64,000 nt of DNA, from contig NC_019866.2 in assembly GCF_002234675.1 (NCBI RefSeq), positions 20,071,311 through 20,135,310 of the forward strand, given 5' to 3'. The DNA comes from Oryzias latipes (taxonomy: Eukaryota > Chordata > Actinopteri > Beloniformes > Adrianichthyidae). The number at the start of each line of letters is the position of its first letter. Within the stretch, counting starts at the first letter, position 1. The notes beneath the pieces are model-generated. The model saw only the letters and a program-made list of their open reading frames with translations. It was not told the DNA's origin and did not search any database. Below are positions 50,521 to 63,739 of this stretch, piece by piece. The position numbers and the translations under genes were made by a program.

Positions 50521-52589
50521 GTCGGCCACCTCAGGCAGTAGAGAATGCTGTATTTTCCATATCTCTTTTAGTTTGGCATAAGGCTCCATTCAGATACAAT
50601 AAAACAAGAACTCCATAGAAAACTTCGGGTATAAACTACCCCTAACGGAGCTCACAGACGGAAGCCGGGGAGAAGGGTGGGGCGACAGAAGGTGGGGCGG
50701 GAATGGATGAAGAGGGCATAGAGCGCACACCCGGTTCTTAAGTAGGACACGGAACAGGTGAGTTAATTGGGCCGAACCGCCTGCGGGGAGGAGTAAACGC
50801 ACTGCTGAGCTGCCTGCCTGAAAATCGTTCATTATTGCAGGACATTTTCTTACCCGAAAGTAAGACGACTTGATTTCTGAGGCACCGCCTTCCCTCCGTG
50901 TGGGTGCTGCCCATTTCATGATGTCAATCTAGAGCCAGCCTCTGCAGCGTGTCTGAACCAACCTTGAAATCTCTCACAGCCTAAAACATATCTTTGCCAC
51001 TTAGAAGACATTGCCTTACACAAAAAAAAGCAAGCTGTTGTTGTCTCTGCAAATTAGGTGTAAGAGGAACCACTTCTTGAACTCAGAGTCGATGTTAAAA
51101 TGAAAGCCTTTTGCCGACCACCGCTAGCTCTGGTGCAGGTGTATGCATTAGCCTGGGGGCGGTGCAGACAATGCAAACTCTTCCTGAAAGAAGACTTTCT
51201 GTACCAGCTGTTTTCTTGTCTTTGTTTGGGTTTTGACCTATCCTGGCCTTGCAATAGGTGGCACCAGGCAAAAGTTATTTTAAACACAGTTTTTACTCAT
51301 TGTTGGCTTATCTGAGGGAACAATGTAGCATTTCCATGTAATTTTGAAGATATCTGCATAACAATCTGGGTTTTGAGGAGCTGTCTTTACAATTTGGAGA
51401 TAATGGACTTTGGTGCCACCCACCTTTTCTAGGTGCTAACCTGTGGCAGTGTGCATGCTCCTGTCTGCTTCCATTACTGCCAGATATCTGCCTGTTAGCT
51501 GGCCAGTCTTACTAACAGCCTTTTTGTGGATCTCAGCGGCTGCTGACTGTCGAACTGGCAAAGCTGCCTGTCTGCATGTTGTGCTCCTGTCTCCAGGGTG
51601 CACTTCTCTCTCCCTCTCTCTCAGCTAAGCGCTGGATGCCATTAAATCCAAGGGACATCCGTTGGAGAGACACTCTTAGACGTCATTATCACTGTAGGGG
51701 GTCTCATCATCATCCCCCAGCAAAGAGGCGATTGGCGCAATGGCTCTGGAAGGCTACAAAGCAGATAGTCCTGACAGCTTTCAGTCTGCAGGAAAATTCT
51801 GATGATCATGGCAAAAAAACAAAAAAAAAACAAGCCCAAAACCAAAACAGAAGCCGTGAAAAAGCTACAGATAAAGGAGTTCCTCAAAAGTCTAAGATGG
51901 TAATAAAAACGAGGGGAAGGCAGACAATCAAGGATGTCAAAGCAAAACCCTCCTGGAGCTTTTAATCATCGTCAATCCTGTGCAGGTCTACCTGGAATTA
52001 ACTCAAAATATGTAAAGTTAACAGCAGAACTGGTAGCTGAAAATTAAGGTCATCTGTCAATATATTTTCCTGGAAGGGTGCTGAGGAGAGAGCTTGTCTG
52101 GTACATCAGCTGACATGATATGAGTTAGAAAGATAGATTGCACATAATCTTTGCCTATATAGTGATTTTAACAGATTTGACGGAATTCTTGAGCTTCAAT
52201 GGGAGAAGAAAGTAAAAAAGAAAATAGGCTCTCAGTTTTAAAGGTTTAGTGTGTAAGACATATACGTATACGAGTTAAAAGCTGGGCAATAAATACAGCC
52301 ATTCCAAAACGGCAGGCCCTGACAAATATACTCCTCATTTACATTTTTCCCAATGAACATACAGAAAAAAGCTTGTCAACCCGATAATTAAGTAGCTTGT
52401 GTATTCACCTTTAGCTGCAAGATCAGTAGGTCTTTGTCTTTGCATCAGTGTGGTTTCCATTTTCTGTGTGCTTCATTTCAGTTCTTTGAGGTTTATGGGT
52501 ATTTGGCAGAGTTCTTTTAAGTTTGCAACTTTCCTTCTTCAATCATCCAGTTACAGATCTTTTGTCTGCTTAAGATCATAGTGTCTAGT
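50521..52589. other. Non-coding, nothing identified
   Basis: A GC-richer patch at 50630-50920 carries a 109-codon minus-strand frame without known similarity; I do not call it a gene. Nothing else. Confidence 0.4.
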
Positions 52590-53300
52590 CTTTCAGTGTT
52601 ACATTTGAAGCCTGACTCACATTCAACCATATGGGGGTTCACTCATAGGGCTGCTGCAGGTTTCTGGGTTGTCTAGGCCGGTAGAGGGTCTTAGAGAATG
52701 CAATCTAAAAAAAGCCTAGGTGTGTCTTGCAGTTCCCTCTTGTGAGGGCACCTTAAAGGACATCATGAAAATGGAACGTACCATTGCAAATGGTACCATT
52801 GCAAATGCACACTTGTGACTTATGGGTGATGCTGTGGACTGTGTTTTTACGCTGCACTGTAGTTAGTATTAAGGTATGCATACTGGCCCTTTACTGACGA
52901 CATGCAAATTTTGCATGCACTGAGTGTGCAGACGCCTGTAGGATGCTGACACAAACTAAGTACCAAGTAGCGCATACTTGGTACCTGAACAGCAGTAACT
53001 GCCCCCCTTTGCATTGCACAGATTAATAGGTGTTGAAAATACGAAAAATCCATACGATGCAGCTTTGTCTCACATACTTCACCTTACTTACCCTTAGGTG
53101 TTGTAAAAGTGTTTTCTACGACCTGTTGTTCAAAGCATAATTGTTGATGAACATTTTTGCACTACGGGCTCACCAAGTGGTCTACGATCTTGGTATTTTG
53201 TATGGGGCCACAGCTGGCCCGTCTAAATGTGCCAATTTCTTTCCCCACAGACACCCCTGATCCAACCGTAAGGGGCAGTTGTGACTGAGACATAAACTAG
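52590..53300 (-). repeat. Dispersed repeat family E, copy 2 (inverted, uninterrupted)
   Basis: GCCTAGGTGTGTCTTGCAGT, AAATGGAACGTACCATTGC, AGGTATGCATACTGGCCCTT and AACCGTAAGGGGCAGTTGTG match in order the reverse complement of the sequence surrounding the hAT element at 54.4-55.96 kb. Confidence 0.7.
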
Positions 53301-54379
53301 GGATTGTCTAACTGCAGCTGATGTTCTACTTGGTTTTTGCATCTGTGTCCAACCTCCTGGTGATTATCTGAATACAGTGTGTTCCACCAAGTAGACCAAT
53401 GGGGGGGCTACAAGGGCCGGAGTTGGACTCTCCTAAATTCTGTGTTAAGGGCCAAACACATCTTTGTTCCAATTATCCTGGTGTTTTCATGGTGAGCCTG
53501 ACAGCGTTTAATATGCATGTAAAGGTGAGTTTTTGGCCCTTTCTCTGAGTTTTGTACAAACTTTAGGAAAATCGAGATGTCCAACATAAGAGAACTAGCA
53601 GTGATGTAGACTGTTTTCCAGTTTTAAAGGTTTCTCTTTCAATTGGTATTGGGGTTTAAACACATCTGAGTGCTCCAGAGCATAAAAGTCTCAAAATCTT
53701 TCTTTTTACTGCAAAATTACTTTCAGTGAACTTTTATTAAATGAGTTCATTTAGTGAGCCTTCTTTTGAGAGACTAAAATCCACTAATCCATCAGTTTTA
53801 GTTGATTTTCTTCCAAGAGCGGCAAATAGTCTTCTCACTAGTACACAGAAACATCCAAATCCTGACAAAAAACCCTGAAAATCTTGCACACCTACTAATC
53901 CAAAAAGGCAGTCTTTGTGCCAAAAATAACAGCTTGGAATGAGATGGATAGAGGAGGACAGATTATAGTTGCTCTAATCTGTGAAAGGCTGACAATAAAA
54001 CACATTTAAACTGATTACAGCACTGTTATCTGCATGAGGGTTCGAAAACTGCATATGCAAATTATAACTCAATTGTTGACTGACAACGCCACCTAGGTTT
54101 GTTTAATCCCAAGAGCTTCATGAAAGGACAAAGCTGGCAGTTTCTTGCCCAGGAGAGGACATAATAAAAAAACTTCAAGTCACATAAAGTTTATTACGAA
54201 TATAACATGGAAGAACTACATTGAAATGTTAATTTCCTACATTTGTTTTATTTACGCCAGCCTTTAATACTCATCCTGAATACATTTCTCTGATTTGTGA
54301 GATAACCATGGCCAAATCTACTTTTTGGCTCACTGTGATTGGAAAACATTAGTAGTAAAACAGTAGTAAAACTAAAGTA

Positions 54380-55960
54380 GCAATGCGTTAGTGACAACTG
54401 CTCTTACGGGTGGATACGGGCTGTCTGGAAATAAAAAATGGGAAATCTGTATGGAGCAGGTAGGTGGTCCGCATGAAATATTAAGGTCATAGTCCACTTT
54501 GTGAGCCTGTAGAGCAAAAATCTTCATGCACATTTTTACTACGGGAATGCTGTGTGAACATGTCATAGCAAATGCTTAAACAATATGTAAGGGGAAGTAA
54601 GGGTGAAGCAGGTGAGATGTATGTCGTACAGATTTTTCTTTTTTTTTCAAGCTCCCACGCAAATCCTGCGCACTTCACTGATCAAGTGAAAAGTGTGCGC
54701 CCTTGCGTGACCTGTGCATGCAGTCTGACTGTTAGAGATTAAACAATCAGATTGTAGTTTGTGTGGGTGTCTTATTGGCACAATACGGATCATGTGCGTT
54801 CTGCTTTTGCGAGCGTTTAGTAAGGAGCCAGTATGCAAACCTGAAATGGCTAGAGCAGTGTTTTTCAACTGTTTTTGAGCCACGACACACTTTAACCTTG
54901 ACAAAAATCCTTCGGCACAGCAGCATCCAAAAAAAAAGCATAAACTCATAATCTGTATTGATCTACAGCCCCCCCCCCCCCCCCCGCAATCTCACGTGCA
55001 TTTTTCTGATAATTGTGGCAGAAAAAGGTGCAGCTGTTTTTTTCTAAAAGATGTAATAAAAGTGAAGTTAGAAGATTTAAAAACTGTTTGATGTGTGTTT
55101 GTTGTGGTTTCAAGACGTTTAACAAGGACGACTCATTGTGTGCTGAGATGCTGTCACTTTAACCGAATGAATCATGGGAGATATAGTGTGAAAACTGCCG
55201 CAAAAGGGCAGACAGACTCGCTTCTCTGAGCTTCATTGTTTTGTTGACTTGTTCCAAGGTATGATAGCGGATTCTGTGGAAAGCTACACCGCTAAATATG
55301 AGCTTTAGCTGGTATTTTGTTAGAACTGAGCGACTTTTTGAGATAAATTGGAACAAGGAAGTTAAAACTTTAACCACTTCTGATTGGTCAGACTGATGAC
55401 ATGTGATTAAGCCTTCAAGAATGATTGGCGGAGACAGTTAAAGGGGCGGGACTTGTCCGCAAACAGCTTTAGTTGCAGCTAAATCCCGGTACCGTCATTC
55501 TTATCAAAATGTCTTTAATAGAATCAAATAAAAACAAAGAAAAAATAATTTTATGATCTTTTATATTCCTACCTACTCAGTGTTTTATCAGGGCCTGTTT
55601 GGATGAACAAAGAGCTGATTTCCTGGAGATGGGAAATGTTTTTAGATCAGTTAATGAGGGCAATTTTCCACGGCACACTTGACCATCTCCCGCGGCACAC
55701 TACTTTTTGAAAAACACTGGGCTAGAGTGCTGTAAAGGCACCACGCGACAGCACCACCTAATTTACCTTATCCCTGCACAATGACAATGGTACGTTCCAA
55801 TTTCACGACGTCCCTTAAGGTGGCTACACGAGTCTCAAGGGAATGCCAAGACACACCTGCTCTCCTCTTAAGATGCAGCCGCACTTTTCTACGACCCGCA
55901 GCACCCGTACGAGGTCAGCCCCTGCATGGGTTCATGTGACTGAGGCTTAAATCTTGTGAC
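54380..55960 (+). repeat. Dispersed repeat family E, copy 3 (split by a hAT element)
   Basis: Left part 54380-54855 (CAACTGCTCTTACGGGTGGA, AGGAGCCAGTATGCAAACCT) and right part 55728-55960 (AATGGTACGTTCCAATTTCA, GCCAAGACACACCTGC) together equal the uninterrupted copy at 52.6-53.3 kb. Confidence 0.7.
54856..55719. mobile_element. Non-autonomous hAT-type transposon
   Basis: 864 bp with terminal inverted repeats CAGTGTTTTTCAA at both ends, flanked by a perfect 8-bp target duplication GGCTAGAG (54848-54855 and 55720-55727), the diagnostic length for hAT. Subterminal GCCACGACACACTTTAAC and GCGGCACACTAC are typical of a fish hAT family. No transposase frame. Contains a poly-C run at 54969-54985. 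Confidence 0.88.
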
Positions 55961-58080
55961 AGCACTAATAGCCTCCAGCCTTCATCCTCAAAGTCAAATT
56001 ACTCACTATTTTCTGCTAAAGGAAATAAGTCATCACCGACCCAGGCCTCAAAATATGATTGACTCCTGCTCTTCAAGCTTCACCTCATCCTCTCAATTTG
56101 AAGTTTCTTCAAGGACTCCTAGAAAAAATTAATTTGAGGAAAATATGGTTTTGGAACTTAAAGTGTAATTTTTACAAACTTCCAAACAAGAACTTAAAAC
56201 TTTTAGGAAAAGGGAATTTGCCTTGTTGCAGGGCTCCTTTTATCACTAGCTGTAGCTTTCAGCAGGCTGTGCCACAGCTCCACTAGTGTAAAACATATTT
56301 GTAAAGGTTTTTTCTTTTCATAAAGGAGCTAGTTCGTTTTTTAGGGAAGAGAAAATAATGCAAAAGCATGAAAATCTAGTCAGAAAGTTAGCAAAGAAGC
56401 ATTAGATGAATACAAAGAACAGAGAAACAAGAAGGATTTTGGTGATGAAGCCACAAATCATGGAAAAGATTAAGTGTCTCCTCTGTGCAGCAGAGGAGGT
56501 GTAAATAGAAATGTGTCCCTGTGAGAGAACCCAGAGTGCTTATCTCTGTGAGTGCTGGCAAAACACATTAGTCAGTCTGAGGTTTCCATGTGATATGCAA
56601 ACACAAACAATCAATGGTAGATGTAAGATGGTTGGCAAAAAGCATGTCTGCCAACAAGGACAGACAGTCGGGGCAACGGCACATGTGCACACCACCTGTG
56701 ACGAGACAAACCAGTTTTCACTTAGCTGCGACCCCCGGCTTGATGGACGAGTGAGGACAAACGTGCTTCTTTTACCGGTCTGACTCCCTCAACTGCCAAA
56801 CCAGCACATCATTAAACAGCTGCAGGCACTGGTGTCCATTCAACAGCTGCTGCATTTCACAGAATGATTGAGTAAATGGTTCACATTGTGACTGTCTCTG
56901 CCCAGTAAATTAGCTAAGGGAGTGTGGGGCTCTGGTGGTGCCATACTGCTCCCCTCACAATGTGCTGCGTCCTGTGGGAAAATTCTTGGGAAGCTCGTGG
57001 ACTACCTGTGCAGCAGCACCAGAGAAAGCATACCTATATTACAAGATCCTCATTTGAAATTAAAAGTGGTGCTTGTGTTCTAAAACATGTTTCTGGTGGC
57101 TCCAGAGCTGGGTCTCTTGGACAATCAGCAGGTGTGAGAGCTCACCTGAGCCTTATGGATGACCAAACTAGCAGACCAAGGTTTACCTGAAAAAAGGGAC
57201 TGTGATGTACTTTCAAGTGAACACTAATGCCGTTTACTACAAAGGGGAATGCGGATGGATGATCACAAAGACCAAAATGTGGTAGAGACTGACTTATTAA
57301 CTGTAATTCCTTTTTTAAACAAGCACCACAGTACTTGCACTCCATTTTACAATTTTACCTTTAATACATATGCAGGATGCAGAAAAACTGTAAGGAGTTG
57401 ATGCAAATTAATCTATTTAATTACAAGTGAAACTGCAGTCATTCTTCTATGAAGGAGAAATCGATGCATTTGGGTTGACACAGAGATACTTTCTTTGTCT
57501 GCTCATTAAAATACTATTGAATTCCAGAGGCAGTGTTGTTTGATATAGATAATTATTTACCCAATGTTGCAATGTTTAGCTTATGGATAAATTAAGAGCT
57601 GAATTGTAAACCATCATAGTAAAATAAAGCTGACATTATTGTTATTTTTTCATTTTCTTCCATTTGCCTTTTTTTCCTTGGATGTATCTGTGGACAGTCT
57701 ACTCCTATCCTCCATCTCTCCTTTGTTTTTCTTTCTGTCGAAATCCCAGCTGCTGCGCTTTGGGGCAGCTGGCATTGACAGCCCTCATCAGCGCCTATAC
57801 CTCATTCTTGATCCCTCTTATAACAGAGTCAAATTGGCCATCATAAGTGCCAACCCAAGCATCTAGCTGCTGAACGGATGCTGCCATGGCTTTAGTGTGT
57901 CACAGGAAATAGAGCGCACCTTGTGTGCAATAAATGTCAGATCATCTTTAAGTGCTTTAGAGCTATGAACTTGTTCCACAAGCAACTCTTTCCTTGTGCT
58001 CCTTCTCTACTCCTTGTTGCAATAATTTAACACATGTAATCCTAAGCACATACTAGATTGTGCTTTAGACACTGCGGTGT
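55961..58080. other. Non-coding, nothing identified
   Basis: Several short unsupported frames; no gene or nameable repeat. Confidence 0.45.
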
Positions 58081-58675
58081 CAAGTCCTACTCTGATAATC
58101 TTTTGATCTACTTTTAAGCGTTTCCAGAGGATTTTAAATTATGAATATGTCGATTTTAGCCAAAATCATAAAACATGTTTCATTTTCCAGGACATAGTTT
58201 CTGCAGAGCAGCAATAGTTTAATAGAAATTTACATTTGAGTTGTGGGTGGGACCAAAGGCGGAAAGCATCCCTGCCCCACAGTCACCTCCACATTACTGA
58301 GAGCTCTCTGTTTACATGTTCTACCACCATCTTACAGCCCCTCACACCCCAATCTAAGATTACCAGTCCAACAAAAATGGAGAGCAATACTGGAGCTATC
58401 CAGACATACAGTTTTGAGCCAGATGCCAGCTCAGACAAGGAAAACAGAGATGTTCATGGATCAAGTCGTCTGCAAGTGGAAGCTTGTGGCCCACTCACCA
58501 TATTTTCTACATTACAAATGTGATCTTTTTCAAACAGCATTTTTGTCTGCTCCCGATTCACAATGATTTGAATGAATAAATACTCAAAAATGCAATTTGA
58601 AGCTTAATTTTCTTTATATATATATATATATATAAATATATATATATGTCCTGCATCATACGAAAAATGCCAAAA
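58081..58675 (+). repeat. Repeat family A, copy 7 (most complete)
   Basis: Starts CAAGTCCTACTCTGATAATC, then CCAGGACATAGTTTCTGCAG and GAGTTGTGGGTGGGACC. The frame reads MESNTGAIQTYSFEPDASSD and KENRDVHGSSRLQ. Tail CCCGATTCACAATGATTTGA, AATGCAATTTGAAGC, then a TA run. This copy links the 5' and 3' blocks seen separately elsewhere. Confidence 0.8.
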
Positions 58676-60505
58676 AAACCTTTGTCTACACAAAGGGTCT
58701 TCGAGATTTTCTATTTTATAGTTTACCTTATCACCTGCAAGTGCTAATTAATTTGAATGTACAAACTCAATTTTGCGCTCGTCATTGTGAAAGTAGTGTT
58801 AGACCCTAAAATATGTAAACACAGCACAATTTGTGAAGAGGAAAAACAGCTCAGACTGTAAATCCATTCCAAGTAGAATTAAGAAGTTGTTTTTTTTCCT
58901 GTGCAGAACTGCACCCAAACAAGCCACTGTGCCAATGAACATGAAGACTGCACGTTGTGTGGTCTGCTCCTGCCCCATGTGTTTGAAATTATGATGAAAT
59001 AATTGGCGCACAGAGGGCATCCAAAGCATCGCTAATCAAGAAAATTTTAGAAAATGTCTTATTTAGTTTATTTTAGAGGTCCCAGCTCTTAATTATACTT
59101 AATAGTTAGCTGTTTTCCTGCCTGAGGTTTGCAGGTGGTTTTATCTGCTCCTGTTCAGTGCCGAGTGCTAAAGCAAAGTCGTCATTTTTTTTAAATCCCA
59201 GGGGAATTTGAATTATTTCCTGCAAACTATCTGAATGCACAAGCACTGTAAGGCATTGCACAAATTTGGTCTGCATGGGACTGCCTAAATAAAGGAGAAA
59301 AAAAGTGTCGTAACGTTTTGGTGCAGCTCACAGACTTTCCAGAGAGATGAATCAAAATTAAAAGGTAGCAGTCATCATGGTAGCATCAGGCGTTGCTTTG
59401 GAACCAGCTGTCTACTGTTCAAGACATAATATGATGCTTTCTGCCTTAAAGGTAACCGCTCTTAGCACAGATTTGAAACTTCATGGGGGAATTTAAAATA
59501 CAAAGATGCGTCTTAGACAGCACAGAAGCCCTTGGGAAATCAAGAAACACTAGACTAATGTAAAAATGTTAGAGACCTGTGATGCGTGTCTCACATACTC
59601 TAAAGAAAATGTTAGTTTGAAGTGGATGTCTTTGCTTTGCAGTCTAAACAACCAGAGATGGCTGTAAATATCCTGTAGGGTTTTGTCAACTGCAAAATGT
59701 ATTTTTAAGTTTCACATGTAGAGGAATTTTAGCTTTTTCATGAAACAGAAATTTAACAGGAGGGCAGCTGGAAATTATTTTTTGAGGATCATAAATTGAT
59801 CTTTGGTGTGTTTCAAATTCAAGGAAACCATCAGGAATGTTTTAACCCTAAATAATCTCTGGACTCACTGGTGTATTTGCCAATCACATTGCTTGTTTAC
59901 AATGATGTAAGAGCGACCAAAATCTTTTGAAATGGTTTTTAGTTCTGAAATTTCTTAACAAGAGTTATTTAATTGTGATAACTTTTGGAATCAATCCTTG
60001 GAACATTGTGGAGCGTTGTTTGACCAAGTCTTTGCTTTGTGTTTGGATTTATACATTTTTATTTTGTCTCTGCATCTTTGAACTTGTTTTAAAACCATAA
60101 AAAACAGTTTGATATACATTTATGGGATTTTTGCAGTAAAAAAAAACTGATTTACTACTCTGAATTGAGTTTTTGGACAGTTTTGGGTTCATTGAGGAAT
60201 TATTGCGTAATATAATGAAAAACATCTGTAGAAAAAAAAGAAGCTGGGGTTGTAATAAAAAAATGTGGACGTAGAGCATTGCTACTAAAAGAAATTAAAA
60301 GACAATTATTAGATCATTGTATTGCAATTTTTTATCTTAGAACAAATTGTACTGCGTTGATACAGCGGCTACATTTACTTTACATTGTGTGTGGTACCCA
60401 AACAAACAAAGAAACTTTATTTAGCTACATCTTTGAATAAACTGAAGTTTTTCCCCCCAGCTTTTACACTGATTTTGGATTTCTTTAAGTTGCATCATTT
60501 TGCCG
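58676..60505. other. Non-coding, nothing identified
   Basis: AT-rich; no gene or nameable repeat. Confidence 0.45.
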
Positions 60506-60525
60506 CACGGATGTGAACATCCGTG
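60506..60525. repeat. Short perfect palindrome
   Basis: CACGGATGT-GA-ACATCCGTG, 9-bp arms with a 2-nt loop. Confidence 0.85.
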
Positions 60526-60609
60526 TTGCATCAGTGACAACAAACAGTAATTTGTGGAACATGTGAAAATCTTTTAAATCCAAAAGCTGGTTGTAGTTTT
60601 TCTCAAGAG

Positions 60610-61045
60610 ATGTACTGTTACTTTTACATTATAGCTTGTCTGGAGCAGATTGAGCCTGCCGTCAGAGATAAAGGCAGGCAGAGAATCACTCTTGTCCTGA
60701 CAAACCAGCTTAGACCAAGAAGCTCTCTGATGTGGATTGTGTGGAAATGAGTCTGCTCTGCCAGGATGCTTCCTTCATAGGTGGAAGCCCAGAGCACAGG
60801 CGCTGACAGGCAGGGGAGATGTACAGCCGCGAGCACACCTCCACATGCACACACACTCAACTTATAAATAAAGTAAAAATATGTGCAGAGGCGTAATCAT
60901 ACACCTTCGGAAGGGGAAGTGATTGTGGCTCGCCTGCAGCAATTATCCCATATATAACTAAAATCAGAGTCTAATTATCTGCTCCTCATATTAAATAAAA
61001 ACGCCATAAATGTCAGCCTTGTCCTGAAATGTGCATCATTACTCA
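60610..61045. other. Candidate conserved non-coding element
   Basis: Repeat-free block with GTGATTGTGGCTCGCCTGC, AGCAATTATCCCATATATAA and GAGTCTAATTATCTGCTCC. No coding frame. Proposed on composition alone. Confidence 0.3.
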
Positions 61046-62555
61046 ACAAAAAAACAACAACTTGCCTTTCAAGCTATTTTTTAATATGTGAACTTTAATC
61101 AGTTTTCATGTAACCCGTTTACTGCAAAAGGAGGTAGCGTAAAATTAGGAAAAGGACACCAATCTTAAGGAGAAAACCACTAGAAAGTGGTACAATGATC
61201 TGACCATGCAGCCATGTTTTTATTTAGCAAGAAATCTTACATCAAAATCTAAAAAACAAAAAGTTCCACTCAAGCATTCAAAAGGAAAACATAAAAATAA
61301 AGTATAACTGTTAAATTACTTCAAATTCAATGTTATATAGCCAAGTAAAAAGTATTTTTTGCTTGTTCTATACCTATTTTTTAAGTTTTTATGTATTTAA
61401 TTGTTGTTTATTTTGATTACAGTGACAAAAAACTTGTGTAATCAGTGGAAATGACTCATTTTAGAAATAAATGTGAACAAAATGAGAATATTATCTTACT
61501 AGGAGTTAGTCCGTCTTAATAAATCCTCGTTAAATCTAAAGCTAACACTTATTCTTAAAACATAAATCTACCTTTTTGTTTCCAAAATAATGACAATAAC
61601 TGCCAGTCTACCTTGGAAACTATTATTGAACTTCAAAGTAGCATCCTTAAAATCGACCCAAATTCAAGTTTTTCTGTTGTCAAAAGTATGGAGCAAAATG
61701 ATTTAGACTTATTTTATTAATAATATCCTCATTTCTAGATGGTAGCTCTTACTGAGACAAAGAAAATCTCTACTGTGCTAGTTCAGAGAAAAGCTTGGAA
61801 AGGTTTAGAGCTAAGAGAAGTTCAAACTAATTAAAACCTGGAAAATATCTTGAATGTCTAACAAGGTTTTAAATCTTTGCAAGTATCAAATAATTTACAG
61901 TGTGTGGGCTTTTGGCGCCTTTCCTCCCACTTTCCATAGCTGTGTATCTGTGTGTCTGTGTGTGTGCGAGAGATATTCGCCCACATGCTTCGCTGCTGCG
62001 CGGTCGCAGAGGTTGTCCAGGTAACATTTTCTTTCATCACCTGTCTGCAGGTCTTGTCTGGGTCAGAGCAAAGGGTTGTATTTGTGGCTTCAGCCTGGAG
62101 TCACACAGAAATGGACACTGTTATAGTACTTTTCTTTTCTTATTATCACAAAACCACGAGGGACAAAAAACCCTCCAGCACTAATGGTGCTTCCAACACG
62201 CGGTATGTTTTATTTGTAAAATCGAACAGAGTGAGAATGCTCGACTGTATTTTACACGTAATCTTGATAAAAACGAGGGATTGTCCGTCTGTGCAATCTC
62301 CTGCTGCCTTCCTGAATATCAAACAAGTCAAGAAGAATCAAAAACTGTCAGTCGCCTTTGTCCTTCACTTTTCATGCAAATAACAGCCTCAACCAAACTG
62401 ACACTTACCACATAATGAGAAGAGGGTGATGAGAGAGTGCGAGCACAAGAGAGAGATAAGTGGGAGGACTGAGAGGAAGCATTGTTCGGAGATAAAATGA
62501 TAAAACAGAGAAAGAAAGAAGGTGGAGAGAACAGAGAGGAATAAAGGGACATTTC
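61046..62555. other. Non-coding, nothing identified
   Basis: No gene or nameable repeat supported. Confidence 0.45.
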
Positions 62556-63090
62556 ACAGTCCCCTCTCCTTGGAAATAGGGGTTCTAAAACCTGCATCTT
62601 CTGTGACTCCAGAGTTTGACTGGTCTGCTTTGGCAATGGGTGGGGGGATTGGCGTGGGGGGTTTGCCGTGTACAGACACACGTCCGAAGACATAATCACA
62701 CGGACGCCACCTTCCACCTCCACAGCAGACTGCGCGACAGTCCTGCATGAATATTTATCGGAGCGCTTCATGAGTTCACACATTACACCGGCGTCTCTTT
62801 CATAATCTGGCCTATCAAAGGTTTGGCAGAGATTCTGCGATCCAGCTGATTTGGGGCCTTCATCAATATGCGGTGCACCGACCTCAACTGTGGCCCGGTC
62901 ACATCCCTGGGGCGGCGGGGCTCTTCGCCTCAAAATGAAAGTGGTTTTAATATCGACATGTGCTACCTGCCACTGTGTTCATTTGAAATAGCAGCGCACA
63001 AAGCTGCAGACCAAAGGGAGGCCGTGTGATCCCGCTGGCGACGCGAACAAAACCAAACATGAACTTTACTCTGCATGGGACAGAGGAGGC
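62556..63090. other. Candidate conserved non-coding element
   Basis: GC-balanced, repeat-free, containing CTGCATGAATATTTATCGGA, GCGCTTCATGAGTTCACACA, CTGGCCTATCAAAGGTTTGG and TTGGGGCCTTCATCAATATG. The longest open frame of the window (201 codons, 62328-62933, minus) overlaps it but has no recognisable domain and becomes low-complexity, so I treat it as incidental. Confidence 0.35.
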
Positions 63091-63739
63091 AGCTCTCAGT
63101 ACAACATTTACTTTACCAATGTTTTTAACTCTTCTCCAGTTTAATCTGCCTTTTGAGAAGCTCCGACAAATGTATGAAAACCCCAAAAATCAATAAAACT
63201 CAAGCGAGCATCTAAATGAGTGCTGCTGTGTGATAACCTACTAAAAAAACAGTAAAAAAGAATCCACTTTTTAATCTCCTTTTACTAGAGGAGTTATTCC
63301 TTAATACTGATTTAATTTAATTTCTGATTTTCAAGCGTTTTCGTCATCTTTTTTGGTTTTACATATCCAGAACATCAATGATTAAATTACCTGTCAGTTT
63401 TCCAGGAAAAAGGGTGAGGGCGTCAAAGGAGGTTCAAAGTGAACATCGGTGTATTTATATTGTTGATTAAAGCTCACAAAATACTAAGTTTTATGGGACG
63501 ACAAAGTACTGGGTTTATTTAATTTACTCAATTTTCTGTTTTTAACATTTTTACAAAGATAAATGTCCTTAATAGATTTCAAATCCCATGCATTCTTTCC
63601 CTATATTTTGAGTATTAAATTAAGATATTTTGTCTAACAGTCAAAATTATGTAATTCTAATTACACATGAATGTTTTGCCTTGTCTTGAGACTTCTGGGT
63701 TGGTGGATTCCTATTTTTCAAGTCTCTCTATAAAAAGTA

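Noticed and set aside
50590..50919. 109-codon minus-strand frame in a GC-richer patch
   Set aside because: No similarity I recognise and proline-rich low complexity towards the end; no exon signals supporting a gene.
62328..62933. 201-codon minus-strand open frame, the longest in the window
   Set aside because: No recognisable domain and no splice or family context; better explained as a non-coding island with few stops.
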